Assembly: GCA_002393575.1 (NCBI GenBank) | Contig: DGSN01000031.1 | Coordinates: forward strand, 1 to 37,736 | Direction of reading: 5' to 3' | Length of the DNA: 37,736 nt | DNA from: Prevotellaceae bacterium UBA4361 | GTDB lineage: Bacteria; Bacteroidota; Bacteroidia; Bacteroidales; Bacteroidaceae | Part shown: in pieces, positions 22,730 through 31,172 of the stretch | Layout of the letters: every line of letters starts with the position of its first letter | Position numbering within the stretch: the first letter of the stretch is position 1 | Translations under genes and position numbers: made by a program | The notes under the pieces: model-generated | Databases searched by the model: none | Told to the model about the DNA's origin: nothing | What the model saw: only the letters and a program-made list of their open reading frames with translations

Positions 22730-23638
22730 TCATTTTTCTTGATAATCACGGTTCTTCTTCGGGTTGAACACGGGTGAGTCCTCCGACCAGATGCGTGGCA
22801 GTACGATATTGTAGTTCGCAGTACCTTCCAATCGGAGCAATTTGAGTTCGTCGTCCTTCAGCGCAGCTGCAAACACGATGGGCACGGTGCTTTCGCGGTC
22901 AATCAGTATTTCCACCGATTCTCCATCGCGATACACGTCGTTCCATGCCACTTGCACGTTGTGGACCATCGCATAGCTCTTGATTTTCTCGAAGATTCTC
23001 TGCCAGTCAGCCTCCGTGCCGTTCGGGATGGTGTAGATGGTTCCTTCAGCATGTTGTCGGATGCGTTCGGAGTTGTTGAACGTCACCAATTGGTATTGGT
23101 AAGTAGGACCATCGTAGATGACACCCACACTGCTGACATCCTTTCGCGACACGTACTCGCCGAAAAGCCTTTCCATCTCCTCCACGATGGCAGGGTTGGC
23201 TTCGTGTCCTAACACCGCATCCTTGTTTCGCGAAATGTAGCAGAAGTGGATGAGGTTCCGATTGAACACCAGTTCGACGTAGTTCTCCTGCATGTCATCG
23301 CGAAACTTGGGATAACAAGCGAAGAGGATTCCCTCTGCTGGGTCGTTCTCTCTGATGGTCATATCCCCCTTGTGTGGGAGCGACTTCAGTTTCTCAATCA
23401 TGGGCTTCAGCTTTTCCAGCGTTCCCAAGAAGTCGTATTCGGGACGCATCGAGCGGTTCACCCAGTAGCACACTTCTGTGGGCTTCAAGGTCACGTAGTC
23501 GCTGTGGGGAAACGCACGATTCAGTTCTTCGTACAACTCCACCAAGTCCTTCATCGGCTCCACGAGAGGCGAAGTCTGTGCCGTGGTTCGCACAGACATC
23601 CATCCGCACAGGAGCAGCGCTACCATTATATATTTCAT
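22730..23638 (-). CDS. Secreted protein of unknown function in the sigma-factor run
   Basis: This 302-residue protein has a signal peptide (hydrophobic VALLLCGWMSV, likely cut after TTA, about residue 20). The mature part is mixed alpha/beta with no motif I can name: helical DLVELYEELNRAFPHSDYV early on, then strands such as VELVFNRNLIHFCYISRN and TYQYQLVTFNNSERI. It has few cysteines and no catalytic signature. It follows the anti-sigma-like gene on the same strand and is enclosed by a direct repeat of about 130 bp on both sides, so it may be a removable or duplicated unit. It is presumably under control of the ECF sigma factor. Confidence 0.8.
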   Translation of the reverse strand: MKYIMVALLLCGWMSVRTTAQTSPLVEPMKDLVELYEELNRAFPHSDYVTLKPTEVCYWVNRSMRPEYDFLGTLEKLKPMIEKLKSLPHKGDMTIRENDPAEGILFACYPKFRDDMQENYVELVFNRNLIHFCYISRNKDAVLGHEANPAIVEEMERLFGEYVSRKDVSSVGVIYDGPTYQYQLVTFNNSERIRQHAEGTIYTIPNGTEADWQRIFEKIKSYAMVHNVQVAWNDVYRDGESVEILIDRESTVPIVFAAALKDDELKLLRLEGTANYNIVLPRIWSEDSPVFNPKKNRDYQEK

Positions 23639-23643
23639 TCTTT

Positions 23644-23777
23644 TAAGTTTTTAAGTTTTTAATCAAGGATTTAAAGGATTTAAAGGATTTTCGCTTGCTA
23701 CGTTGTTCCTTGTACTTTGTACTTATTTAGGCTTTCTACTCCCCTCGCCCTTTGGAGAGGGGCTGGGGGTGAGGCTT
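23644..23777. repeat. Direct repeat, copy 2, at the 5' side of the 22730-23638 gene
   Basis: It matches 22588-22720 across the AAGTTTTT start, the GGATTTTCG.TTGCTACGTTG core and the CCCCTCGCC..TTTGGAGAGG hairpin with GGGGGTGAGGCT. It fills the gap between the anti-sigma-like gene and the secreted unknown gene. Confidence 0.85.
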
Positions 23778-23786
23778 TTTTTCACT

Positions 23787-24428
23787 TTAATCTCCTATCA
23801 TTATTCCTATTCCGTTCAAACATTCATTGATTTCCACCTCGCCATCTTCCTGCTGTGCGTCGTCTGCCCTCATCGCCTCCAGCATCCTGTTCTCCTCCAG
23901 AGTCATGAAATTGGCGGCTATGTATTCAGCCATCAGCTGTTCGTCTGTCAACTCCACGGCTTCCTCCCTTTCTGTCTGAACTGGTGCTGGCTCCACTACT
24001 GCTTTGGGCGTTGGCTTTGGCATTAGCTTTGGCTTTGGCATTGGCGTTGCGGGCTTTTCCTCAGCCTCATTGTCCGTCTGGGCAGGCGCATCTTCCGAGG
24101 CAAGCGACTCGTGCTGTTCCAACTTGGCTATTTCAGGTTCTCGCGTTGCCACGTTGTCCGTATCATGAAGCATCCAGAGTGCCAACGATGCAATCAATAA
24201 CGAAGCCGCCACACCCACTGTCCATTTCAGCGTTGCGGAACGCTTCTTCGTTTTCGCTGTCGAAACCCGACGATTCATTCCCTGGAACATCACAGCGTAT
24301 GCCGTCCATGCCGTGGGAAAATCATCATGCGAAGAAAAATATGCTTTCAGCGTCCTTTCTTCTTCGATGGTGGTTTCGCTTGCCATGTAGCGTTCCAGCA
24401 GTTGTTGTATGTGTTCCTTCTCTGTCAT
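23787..24428 (-). CDS. Anti-sigma-factor-like single-pass membrane protein
   Basis: This 213-residue protein has a cytoplasmic helical N-terminus (about 1-66, HIQQLLERYMASETTIEEER, of the type that binds ECF sigma factors). One transmembrane helix follows (LKWTVGVAASLLIASLALWM, about 67-86). The periplasmic part has a Pro/Lys-rich stretch (MPKPKLMPKPTPK, about 128-140) and an acidic C-terminal tail. It has no FecR or zinc-binding ZAS motif. It lies directly downstream of the ECF sigma gene, as anti-sigma genes usually do, separated by a 72-bp terminal-inverted-repeat element. The role is inferred from order and topology. Confidence 0.75.
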   Translation of the reverse strand: MTEKEHIQQLLERYMASETTIEEERTLKAYFSSHDDFPTAWTAYAVMFQGMNRRVSTAKTKKRSATLKWTVGVAASLLIASLALWMLHDTDNVATREPEIAKLEQHESLASEDAPAQTDNEAEEKPATPMPKPKLMPKPTPKAVVEPAPVQTEREEAVELTDEQLMAEYIAANFMTLEENRMLEAMRADDAQQEDGEVEINECLNGIGIMIGD

Positions 24429-24445
24429 CGCAATTCATTTATTAT

Positions 24446-24517
24446 GTCTCCTAAAGAAATAGACTAAATGTACTAAATTTTAAAATTTTGCTGATTTTGC
24501 CGATTTCTTTAGGAGAC
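24446..24517. mobile_element. 72-bp element with perfect 15-bp inverted ends
   Basis: GTCTCCTAAAGAAAT (24446-24460) is exactly inverted at 24503-24517. The interior carries AGACTAAATGTACTAAATTTTA. A related copy with degenerate ends is at 25154-25225. It lies in the 100-bp gap between the sigma and anti-sigma genes. It could be a very small MITE, or an RNA hairpin that uncouples expression of the two genes. Confidence 0.75.
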
Positions 24518-24528
24518 TTTTTCATTTT

Positions 24529-25071
24529 TCACTTTTCACTCAGACCATAGACATTCTTTATCAGTTCAAGCAATTTTGCCTTCGCCTTGCAGAGCGTACC
24601 TCTTGCCGAGGATTCCGTCGTACACAATATCTTGGCAATCTCCGCATAGCTCATTTCCTCCTCCATTCGCATCTGCAAGATGGCTCGCCAGTGGTAAGGC
24701 AGTCGGTCCATCGCCTTCACATAGACCTCGTCCACCTCTTGTTCCTCCATCCTGCGTTGGGGCGTGTCGAACGAAGGAATCTGCACCGCGCTGTCCGCAT
24801 CCTCCTCGTCGTGTCGCCAAAGGAGTCTCAAGATGGGATGCCGTCGTTTCACCTTCTTCCTGTCCAAACAGATGTTCCTCGTCAGCGTGTCAACGTATGC
24901 ATTCAACCGCTTCATGTCCGTTTCCAGACCGTCGTGTCGTTCCCACATCTTCAGCAGCACCTCCTGCGCCACGTCCTCCACCTCGTCTGCATCGCGAAGC
25001 AATTCAGATGCTTTCGTCACAGCCCAGTGGCGGAAACGCTCTGCTAATGATATGTAGGTCTGCTTGTCCAT
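24529..25071 (-). CDS. ECF-type RNA polymerase sigma factor
   Basis: This 180-residue protein has the sigma-70 region 2 (about 15-80: LLRDADEVEDVAQEVLLKMW then NAYVDTLTRNICLDRKKVKR) and region 4 (about 115-170: MDRLPYHWRAILQMRMEEEM, SYAEIAKILCTTESSARGTL). It heads a minus-strand run of four genes (sigma, anti-sigma-like, secreted unknown, FGE/DUF4488). It therefore probably responds to an envelope signal and drives these secreted products. A TAnnTTTG promoter lies 18 bp upstream of the start codon. Confidence 0.94.
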   Translation of the reverse strand: MDKQTYISLAERFRHWAVTKASELLRDADEVEDVAQEVLLKMWERHDGLETDMKRLNAYVDTLTRNICLDRKKVKRRHPILRLLWRHDEEDADSAVQIPSFDTPQRRMEEQEVDEVYVKAMDRLPYHWRAILQMRMEEEMSYAEIAKILCTTESSARGTLCKAKAKLLELIKNVYGLSEK

Positions 25072-25088
25072 CTACTATTTATATACGA

Positions 25089-25119
25089 CAAAGATAATGG
25101 AACGCTACAGAAAAACAAA
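25089..25119 (-). promoter_or_regulatory. Promoter of the ECF sigma operon
   Basis: On the minus strand, TATCTTTG (complement of 25089-25096) with TTTG (complement of 25116-25119) at 19-bp spacing is a near-ideal Bacteroidetes housekeeping promoter. It suggests that the sigma gene is read by the primary sigma factor, not only by itself. Confidence 0.72.
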
Positions 25120-25153
25120 AAAAAATTTGCAATTTCCTTGATTTCCGCTGATT

Positions 25154-25225
25154 GGCTTCTCTAAACAGACTAAATGTACTGAATTTTAACAATTCCGCCA
25201 ATTTTAGTGCGTTTCTTTAGGAGTC
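25154..25225. repeat. Second, degenerate copy of the 72-bp element
   Basis: AGACTAAATGTACTGAATTTTA and the right end GTTTCTTTAGGAGTC (25211-25225) match the element at 24446-24517; the left end (GGCTTCTCTAAAC) has diverged. It lies in the gap between the divergent sigma operon and the GH31 gene, upstream of both. Confidence 0.7.
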
Positions 25226-25261
25226 TTTTTCTTCATTTTTTTTACTTTAGCAAAAATTCCT

Positions 25262-25269
25262 TATATTTG
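25262..25269 (+). promoter_or_regulatory. -7 element of the GH31 gene promoter
   Basis: TATATTTG (25262-25269) fits TAnnTTTG. A -33 TTTG is not clear. It would give a leader of roughly 140 nt that contains the repeat hairpin at 25292-25383. Confidence 0.5.
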
Positions 25270-25291
25270 TGCGAAAATCTAAAACGATGAA

Positions 25292-25383
25292 ACGTGAAGA
25301 ATTAAGAATTAAGAATTAAGAATGAAGAATGAAGAATGCCATCCGGCTCAATCGCTTCACGCTTCACGCTTCACACTTCACGT
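25292..25383. repeat. Heptanucleotide repeats closed by an ACGTGAAG/CTTCACGT stem in the GH31 leader
   Basis: ACGTGAAG (25292-25299) pairs with CTTCACGT (25376-25383). Between them lie three TTAAGAA-type units, GAATGAAGAATGAAGAATG, and then CGCTTCACGCTTCACGCTTCA. Parts of the two halves are mutually complementary (GTGAAG against CTTCAC). Confidence 0.7.
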
Positions 25384-25418
25384 AAAACTAAAAAACTTAA
25401 AAACATAAAATATCACCC

Positions 25419-28319
25419 ATGAAACAAACTAAATTATTACTAACGCTATTCCTGGCGCTTGGGCTGAGTGCCTCGGCAGCAGGAGTGAAGAGAAGTGGAA
25501 ACTTCGTGACAGTAAGCGTGGAGCAACCCGAAACCAACGGTGCGCAACTCGTGCGCTTGCAAGTGGTGAACGACAACATCATCCGTGTGCAGAGCACGCC
25601 TGAGAAAGCCTTTCCTAAGAAACACAAGAGCTTGATGATTGTGAACCAGACTGCCAAGCCACAGTTCACAGTGCAGGAAGAAGGTGGCATGGTGATTGTC
25701 ACTGCCAAGAACGTGAGAGCAGAAGTGGAGAAGAAGACAGGACGCGTGGAATTCTTCGATGCACAAGGAAAGACCTTGCTGAGGGAAACCCAACAGCAGG
25801 GCAAGACCTTCAAGCGCTTCACCGTGCCAGAAAGGGAAATCGGTGTAGGCACACTCACCGAGACGGAACGCAATGCCTGGACATGGCATACACAGTTCGA
25901 CAGCCCCGACGACGAAGCCTTCTACGGACTCGGTCAGCATCAGGCAGAGGACTACAACTACAAGGGCGTGAACGAAGAACTGTTCCAATACAACACGAAG
26001 GTGAGCATTCCGTTCGTCATCAGCAACAAGAACTACGGACTCCTGTGGGACAGCTACTCCTATTGCCGCTGGGGAAACCCTAACGACTACCAGCAGTTGC
26101 ACCGCGCCTTCACCATCTACAACAAAGGTGGCAACCGAGGTTCGCTCACAGGCACCTACGTGGATGCCCAAGGCAACAAGCTCGTGCGCGAGGAAGACAG
26201 CATCTATTTCGAAAACTCCGAAACCATCGGCAACCTGCCTAAAGGCTTCAAGCTCGACGGCTCAAGAGTGACCTACGAAGGATTCCTGCAAGCTCCACAA
26301 AGCAGCAACTACCATTTCATCCTCTACTACGCTGGATACATACGCGTATTCCTCGACGGAAAGGAGGTCGTTGCCGAGCGCTGGAGAACCGCCTGGAACC
26401 CCAACTCGTGGAAATTCACCTGCCCACTGACCAAGGGAAAGAAAACGCCGCTCCGCATCGAGTGGGAACCCGACGGAGGCGAAAGCTACTGCGGACTGAG
26501 AACAGCCGTGCCACTCACGCTGGAAGAGCAGAACCGACTGAGCGTGTGGAGCGAAATGGCTCGCGACTTGGACTACTACTTCATTGCAGGCAACAATTTC
26601 GACGAAGTCATCAGCGGTTATCGCACACTCACTGGCAAAGCGCAAATCATGCCGAAGTGGGTGCTCGGATTCTGGCAGAGCCGTGAACGCTACAAGAGCA
26701 GCGCCGACATCGAAGAAACCCTCAGCGAATTCCGCAAGCGCAAAGTGCCCGTTGACAACATCGTGCAGGACTGGAACTACTGGAAACTCGACTCCTGGGG
26801 CGACCACAAGTTTGAAACCAGCCGCTACCCCAACCCACAAGCCATGCTCGACAGCGTACATGCAATGGGAGGCCGCTTCATGATCAGCGTTTGGCCAAAG
26901 TTCTATTGCACCGTCGATAACTACAAGGCACTCGACAAGAAAGGCTGGATATACCATCAGGCAGTGAAAGACTCCATCCACGACTGGCTCGGATTCATGG
27001 GCTCCTTCTACGATGCCTACGACCCAGGAGCCCGCAAGCTCTTCTGGAAACAGATGAACGACCGTCTCTACACCAAGTACAAGTTCGGCATCGACGCATG
27101 GTGGATGGATGCCAGCGAACCCAACGTGCGCGACTGCACACCGATGTGGTACCGCAAAGCCCTCTCTGGTCCTACCGCCCTCGGTAGCAGCACCGAATAC
27201 TTCAATGCCTACTCCATCGTCAACGCCGACGCCATCTACAACGGGCAGCGCAGCGTCAACCCCAACCAGCGCGTCTTCCTCCTCACACGCAGCGGATTCG
27301 CTGGCGAGCAACGCTACAGCACAGCCACCTGGAGCGGCGACATCGGCACACGCTGGGAAGACATGCGCGCACAGATGACAGCAGGACTCAACTACTGCAT
27401 GGCAGGCATACCATTCTGGGGCATGGACCAAGGAGGATTCTCCGTCGAAAAACGCTACGTGAAGGCACAGCAGCTCTTCGACGAGACAGGCAAGGAAACA
27501 GAAGACCTGAAGGAATGGCGCGAACTCCAGACACGCTGGAACCAGTTCGGATGCTTCATCCCACTCTACCGCGCTCACGGTCAGTGGCCACTGCGAGAAG
27601 TGTGGAACATCGCACCCGACAACCACCCAGCCTACAAGACCATCGTGTGGTACGACAAACTGCGCTACCGCATGATGCCATACCTCTACTCCCTCGCCGC
27701 ATGGGCACACCTCAAGGACTACACACTCATGCGCGGACTCGTGATGGACTTCAACGGCGACAAGCGAGTGGAGAACATCCCCGACCAGTGGATGTTCGGC
27801 CCAGCCTTCATGGCATGTCCCGTAGGCTACTACGGAGCACGCACCCGCGAAGTCTATTTCCCACAGCAACGCGGATGGTACGACCTCTACACCGGCAAGC
27901 ACATCGCTGGCGGGCAGACACTCGAAGTGGAAGCTCCATACGAACGCATTCCAGTCTATGTGCCTGAAGGCTCCATCATCCCGTTCGGACCTGAAATCCA
28001 GTGGAGCGACGAGAAGCCAGCCGAACTCATCAACCTCTACGTCTATCAAGGCAAAGACGCTGAGTTCCTACTCTACGAAGACGAAGGCACCAACTACAAC
28101 TACGAGAAAGGCAAGTACGCCACCATCAACATCACCTACGACGAAAGCAGCAAGATACTCACCCTCGGAGCTCGCCAAGGCAGCTTCAACGGCATGTTGC
28201 ACAACCGCCGCTTCAACATCGTGACCATCTCCAAGAGCCACCCACAAGCCCTCAACCTCGAAAACCCACAAGGCAAAATGGTTGAGTACAACGGCGCAGA
28301 AGTGAAAGTCAAACTGTAA
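25419..28319 (+). CDS. GH31 glycoside hydrolase with PA14 insert, alpha-xylosidase-like
   Basis: This 966-residue protein has a signal peptide (MKQTKLLLTLFLALGLSASA). An N-terminal beta-sandwich with FYGLGQHQAEDYNYKGVNEE (about 170) is followed by a PA14-type insert (about 277-363: GFLQAPQSSNYHFILYYAGY, IRVFLDGKEVV). The (beta/alpha)8 barrel then carries the GH31 nucleophile D564 in IDAWWMDASEPN and the likely acid/base D641 in TATWSGDIGTRWEDM. Beta-rich C-terminal domains follow. A PA14-inserted GH31 with a WWxDxxEP motif is typical of alpha-xylosidases that act on xyloglucan oligosaccharides; alpha-glucosidase activity cannot be excluded. It precedes a GH2 enzyme on the same strand, supporting stepwise side-chain removal. 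There is no SusC/D pair nearby. Confidence 0.92.
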   Translation: MKQTKLLLTLFLALGLSASAAGVKRSGNFVTVSVEQPETNGAQLVRLQVVNDNIIRVQSTPEKAFPKKHKSLMIVNQTAKPQFTVQEEGGMVIVTAKNVRAEVEKKTGRVEFFDAQGKTLLRETQQQGKTFKRFTVPEREIGVGTLTETERNAWTWHTQFDSPDDEAFYGLGQHQAEDYNYKGVNEELFQYNTKVSIPFVISNKNYGLLWDSYSYCRWGNPNDYQQLHRAFTIYNKGGNRGSLTGTYVDAQGNKLVREEDSIYFENSETIGNLPKGFKLDGSRVTYEGFLQAPQSSNYHFILYYAGYIRVFLDGKEVVAERWRTAWNPNSWKFTCPLTKGKKTPLRIEWEPDGGESYCGLRTAVPLTLEEQNRLSVWSEMARDLDYYFIAGNNFDEVISGYRTLTGKAQIMPKWVLGFWQSRERYKSSADIEETLSEFRKRKVPVDNIVQDWNYWKLDSWGDHKFETSRYPNPQAMLDSVHAMGGRFMISVWPKFYCTVDNYKALDKKGWIYHQAVKDSIHDWLGFMGSFYDAYDPGARKLFWKQMNDRLYTKYKFGIDAWWMDASEPNVRDCTPMWYRKALSGPTALGSSTEYFNAYSIVNADAIYNGQRSVNPNQRVFLLTRSGFAGEQRYSTATWSGDIGTRWEDMRAQMTAGLNYCMAGIPFWGMDQGGFSVEKRYVKAQQLFDETGKETEDLKEWRELQTRWNQFGCFIPLYRAHGQWPLREVWNIAPDNHPAYKTIVWYDKLRYRMMPYLYSLAAWAHLKDYTLMRGLVMDFNGDKRVENIPDQWMFGPAFMACPVGYYGARTREVYFPQQRGWYDLYTGKHIAGGQTLEVEAPYERIPVYVPEGSIIPFGPEIQWSDEKPAELINLYVYQGKDAEFLLYEDEGTNYNYEKGKYATINITYDESSKILTLGARQGSFNGMLHNRRFNIVTISKSHPQALNLENPQGKMVEYNGAEVKVKL

Positions 28320-28327
28320 TAAAAAAA

Positions 28328-28494
28328 AGACCCTCCCTAACCCTCCCTGTGAGGGAGGGGATAGATACCTCCAGCCCCTCCCAACCTCCCCAAGGGGAGG
28401 AGAAGCCGTCCAGCCCCCTCCAGCTCCCCAAGGGGGAGAGAATAGCCATCCGGGTAACTACTCCCTCCCTCACTGGGAGGGTTGGGGTGGGTCT
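28328..28494. repeat. GC-rich palindromic element with AGACCC ends, copy 1
   Basis: AGACCCTCCC (28328-28337) is inverted at the other end as GGGGTGGGTCT (28484-28494). Inside are several short hairpins (CCCTCCCTGTGAGGGAGGG, CCTCCCCAAGGGGAGG, CTCCCCAAGGGGGAG). About 90 bp (roughly 28378-28470) match the reverse complement of the element at 36039-36157, including GAATAGCCATCCGGGTAACT. It fills most of the GH31-GH2 gap and opens a false N-terminal extension of the GH2 frame. Confidence 0.85.
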
Positions 28495-28531
28495 ATTCTT
28501 TACTTTTCACTTTAAAATCCCCACCAACCTC

Positions 28532-31045
28532 ATGTCAAGATTATTCACCTTCATCATTCTTTTTTCTTCATTCTTCGTTCTTCATTCCTCATTCGTCTCC
28601 GCTCGCGAGCGTCAGAACTTCGACGAAGGCTGGCTTTTTGTGCTGGCTGACACCGCCCAAATGTCGCAAAAAGACTATGACGACCGAGCATGGCGACCGT
28701 TGAACCTACCACACGACTGGAGCATCGAAGGCGATTTCAACGCGGGAAATCCTGCTGGAGCAGGCGGTGGAGCCCTGCCAGGCGGCATCGGGTGGTATCG
28801 CAAGCACTTCACCCTGAGCCCAACAGACAAAGGCAAGCGCTTCTACATCGAGTTCGACGGCATCTATATGAACTCAACTGTCTATGTGAATGGGAAGGAA
28901 TTGGGAACACGCCCCTACGGCTTCATTTCTTTTTCCTACGACATCACGGACGCTCTGAACTTCAGCGGTGACAACGTCGTTGCTGTGCGTGTGGATAACC
29001 ACGACCAACCTAACTGCCGTTGGTACAGCGGTTCGGGCATCTATCGCCACACCCATTTACTGAAAACCAATCCTACCCACGTCACCCAGTGGGGCACCTA
29101 CGTGACAGCTCAACTGAACGACAACATGAAGCGCGCCGACATCGCAGTGGAAGTGCAAGTGGAAGGTGCACAGAAAGCCACGAAGGTTCGTGCCATTTTT
29201 CTCGATGAATTCGGCAAAAAAGTAGGGAGAAGCCAAGCCACCCTCACCAAAGCCAACCACAAAAACGAACAAGGCAAGACGGTTTCCACATTCAAGACGA
29301 CGTTCACCCTCTCCCACCCTGAGCTTTGGAGCATCGAGCGCCCTTCGCTCTACAAAGTCGTCACAGAAGTGCTGAACGGTTCGAAAGTGGTGGACACGTA
29401 TGAGACAAGCTTCGGCGTTCGCACCTTCCAATTCGATGCCAAGAAAGGATTCTCTCTCAACGGCAAGAGCATGAAAATCAATGGAGTCTGCCAGCACCAC
29501 GACTTGGGTTGCCTCGGTGCAGCCATCAACGAAGACGCACTCCATCGCCAACTCCGAATCCTGAAGGACATGGGCTGCAACGGCATTCGCTGTTCCCACA
29601 ATCCTCCTGCCCCAGAACTGCTCGCCATGTGCGACTCGATGGGGTTCATCGTCATGGACGAAGCCTTCGACATGTGGCATCGCTCGAAAACGAAGTACGA
29701 CTATGCCCACTACTTCGACCAGTGGTTTGAGCGCGACCTCACCGACTTCGTCCTCCGCGACCGCAATCATCCGAGCATCTTCATGTGGAGCACAGGCAAC
29801 GAAGTGCTGGAACAATGGTCGAGCAACGACGGCACAGAACTCTCCATCGAGCAAGCCAACCTCATCCTCAACTTCGGACACGATGCCTCCACCCTTGCCA
29901 ACGGCAACGAGAAGAGCGTCAACTCCCTCCTCGCAGAACGCCTGTCCGACATCGTCCGCGAACTCGATGCCACACGCCCCATCACGGCAGGATGCAACGA
30001 ACCCAACCCCAACAACCATCTTTTCAAGAGCAACGCCTTCGACATCATCGGCTACAACTACCACAATGCCAACGTAGCCGACGTGCCGAAGAACTTCCCC
30101 GGTCGGCCTTTCATCTTCACGGAAAGCAACTCATCGCTTGCCACTCGTGGATACTACGTGATGCCGTCCGATTCCATCATTGAATCGCCCAAGGAATGGT
30201 GGCGACCTTACACCGACCCCACCTTCTCCTGCTCTGCCTACGACAACCAGCGAGCTTCGTGGGGCAATCTGCAAGAAGAGACTTGGGACCTCATCAAGCA
30301 CAACGACTTCGTCACAGGTCAGTACATCTGGACAGGATGGGACTACCTCGGCGAACCAACGCCTTACGGATTCCCAGCCCGCAGCAGTTACTTCGGTATC
30401 ATCGACCTGGCTGGTTTCCCTAAGGACACCTACTACTTCTACCAAAGCGAATGGACCGACAAGCCAACGCTCCATCTCTTCCCTCACTGGAACTGGCTCG
30501 AAGGTCAGGACATAGACCTTTGGTGCTACTACAACCAAGCCGACGAAGTGGAGCTCTTCGTGAACGGGAAGTCGAAAGGCACACGCAAGAAGGACGAACA
30601 CACGTTCCACGTGATGTGGCGCGTACCGTTCGAGCCAGGCGAAGTGCGCGTGGTGGCAAGGAAAAATGGAGCAGAACTGCGAAGCCAAACCATCCGCACG
30701 GCAGGTCAGCCTCATCACTTGCGCCTCACCACCGACAAGACACACATCGCCGCCAACGGCACGAGTCTCGCTTTCGTCACCGTGGAAGTGGTTGACAAGG
30801 ACGGCAACCTCTGTCCTCATGCCGACCACCAAGTCTTCTTCGAAGTGGAAGGCAACGCCACCATCGCAGGCGTTGACAACGGTTGCCAAACCAGCATGGA
30901 GCGATTCAAGGACAACAAGCGCAAGGCATTCAACGGCAAGTGCCTCGTCGTGCTGCAAAGCACCAAGGCAGCTGGCACCATCCGCCTTACCGCCAAGTCC
31001 TACGACCTCCCAGCAGCAACCCTCAGCATTATAAGTGAAAAATGA
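28532..31045 (+). CDS. GH2 family glycoside hydrolase, beta-galactosidase-like
   Basis: This 837-residue protein starts at ATG 28532 with the signal sequence MSRLFTFIILFSSFFVLHSS. The longer upstream frame is repeat DNA. Domains in order: jelly-roll sugar-binding domain (about 25-190, LPHDWSIEGDF and GIGWYRKHF), Ig-like domain (about 195-300), TIM barrel (about 305-590), and C-terminal DUF4982/Ig-like domains. The acid/base is E424 in MWSTGNEV; the nucleophile is E531 in FIFTESNS. Retaining GH2 enzymes of this layout are mostly beta-galactosidases, less often beta-glucuronidases or beta-mannosidases. Next to a GH31 alpha-xylosidase-like enzyme, a role in removing beta-galactose from xyloglucan side chains is plausible. 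The signal-peptide codons are strikingly like the intergenic TTCTTCATTC repeats. Confidence 0.92.
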   Translation: MSRLFTFIILFSSFFVLHSSFVSARERQNFDEGWLFVLADTAQMSQKDYDDRAWRPLNLPHDWSIEGDFNAGNPAGAGGGALPGGIGWYRKHFTLSPTDKGKRFYIEFDGIYMNSTVYVNGKELGTRPYGFISFSYDITDALNFSGDNVVAVRVDNHDQPNCRWYSGSGIYRHTHLLKTNPTHVTQWGTYVTAQLNDNMKRADIAVEVQVEGAQKATKVRAIFLDEFGKKVGRSQATLTKANHKNEQGKTVSTFKTTFTLSHPELWSIERPSLYKVVTEVLNGSKVVDTYETSFGVRTFQFDAKKGFSLNGKSMKINGVCQHHDLGCLGAAINEDALHRQLRILKDMGCNGIRCSHNPPAPELLAMCDSMGFIVMDEAFDMWHRSKTKYDYAHYFDQWFERDLTDFVLRDRNHPSIFMWSTGNEVLEQWSSNDGTELSIEQANLILNFGHDASTLANGNEKSVNSLLAERLSDIVRELDATRPITAGCNEPNPNNHLFKSNAFDIIGYNYHNANVADVPKNFPGRPFIFTESNSSLATRGYYVMPSDSIIESPKEWWRPYTDPTFSCSAYDNQRASWGNLQEETWDLIKHNDFVTGQYIWTGWDYLGEPTPYGFPARSSYFGIIDLAGFPKDTYYFYQSEWTDKPTLHLFPHWNWLEGQDIDLWCYYNQADEVELFVNGKSKGTRKKDEHTFHVMWRVPFEPGEVRVVARKNGAELRSQTIRTAGQPHHLRLTTDKTHIAANGTSLAFVTVEVVDKDGNLCPHADHQVFFEVEGNATIAGVDNGCQTSMERFKDNKRKAFNGKCLVVLQSTKAAGTIRLTAKSYDLPAATLSIISEK

Positions 31046-31050
31046 AATTA

Positions 31051-31157
31051 AATGAAGAATGAAGAATAAAGAGTGAAGAATGTATTTTACCCTGCTCTTT
31101 GGTTAAGTAATTATCATTCTTCATTCGGAGCGAAGCGACCATTCTTCATTCTTCATT
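31051..31157. repeat. AATGAAGAAT-repeat hairpin before the helicase gene
   Basis: AATGAAGAATGAAGAAT (31051-31067) is perfectly inverted at 31141-31157 (17 bp). Inside is a second partial pair, GTGAAGAATG against CATTCTTCATT. The loop also holds CGGAGCGAAGCGACC. It fills the GH2-helicase gap; no TAnnTTTG promoter is evident. Confidence 0.75.
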
Positions 31158-31172
31158 TGAAAAACTCCCATT

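Noticed and set aside
26262..28049. Long open frame of 595 codons antisense to the GH31 gene
   Set aside because: The GH31 frame on the plus strand has clear catalytic motifs. The antisense frame has no family resemblance and follows from the codon bias of the real gene.
28349..28531. N-terminal extension of the GH2 protein
   Set aside because: These codons lie in the GC-rich repeat and its flank. ATG 28532 gives a proper signal peptide.
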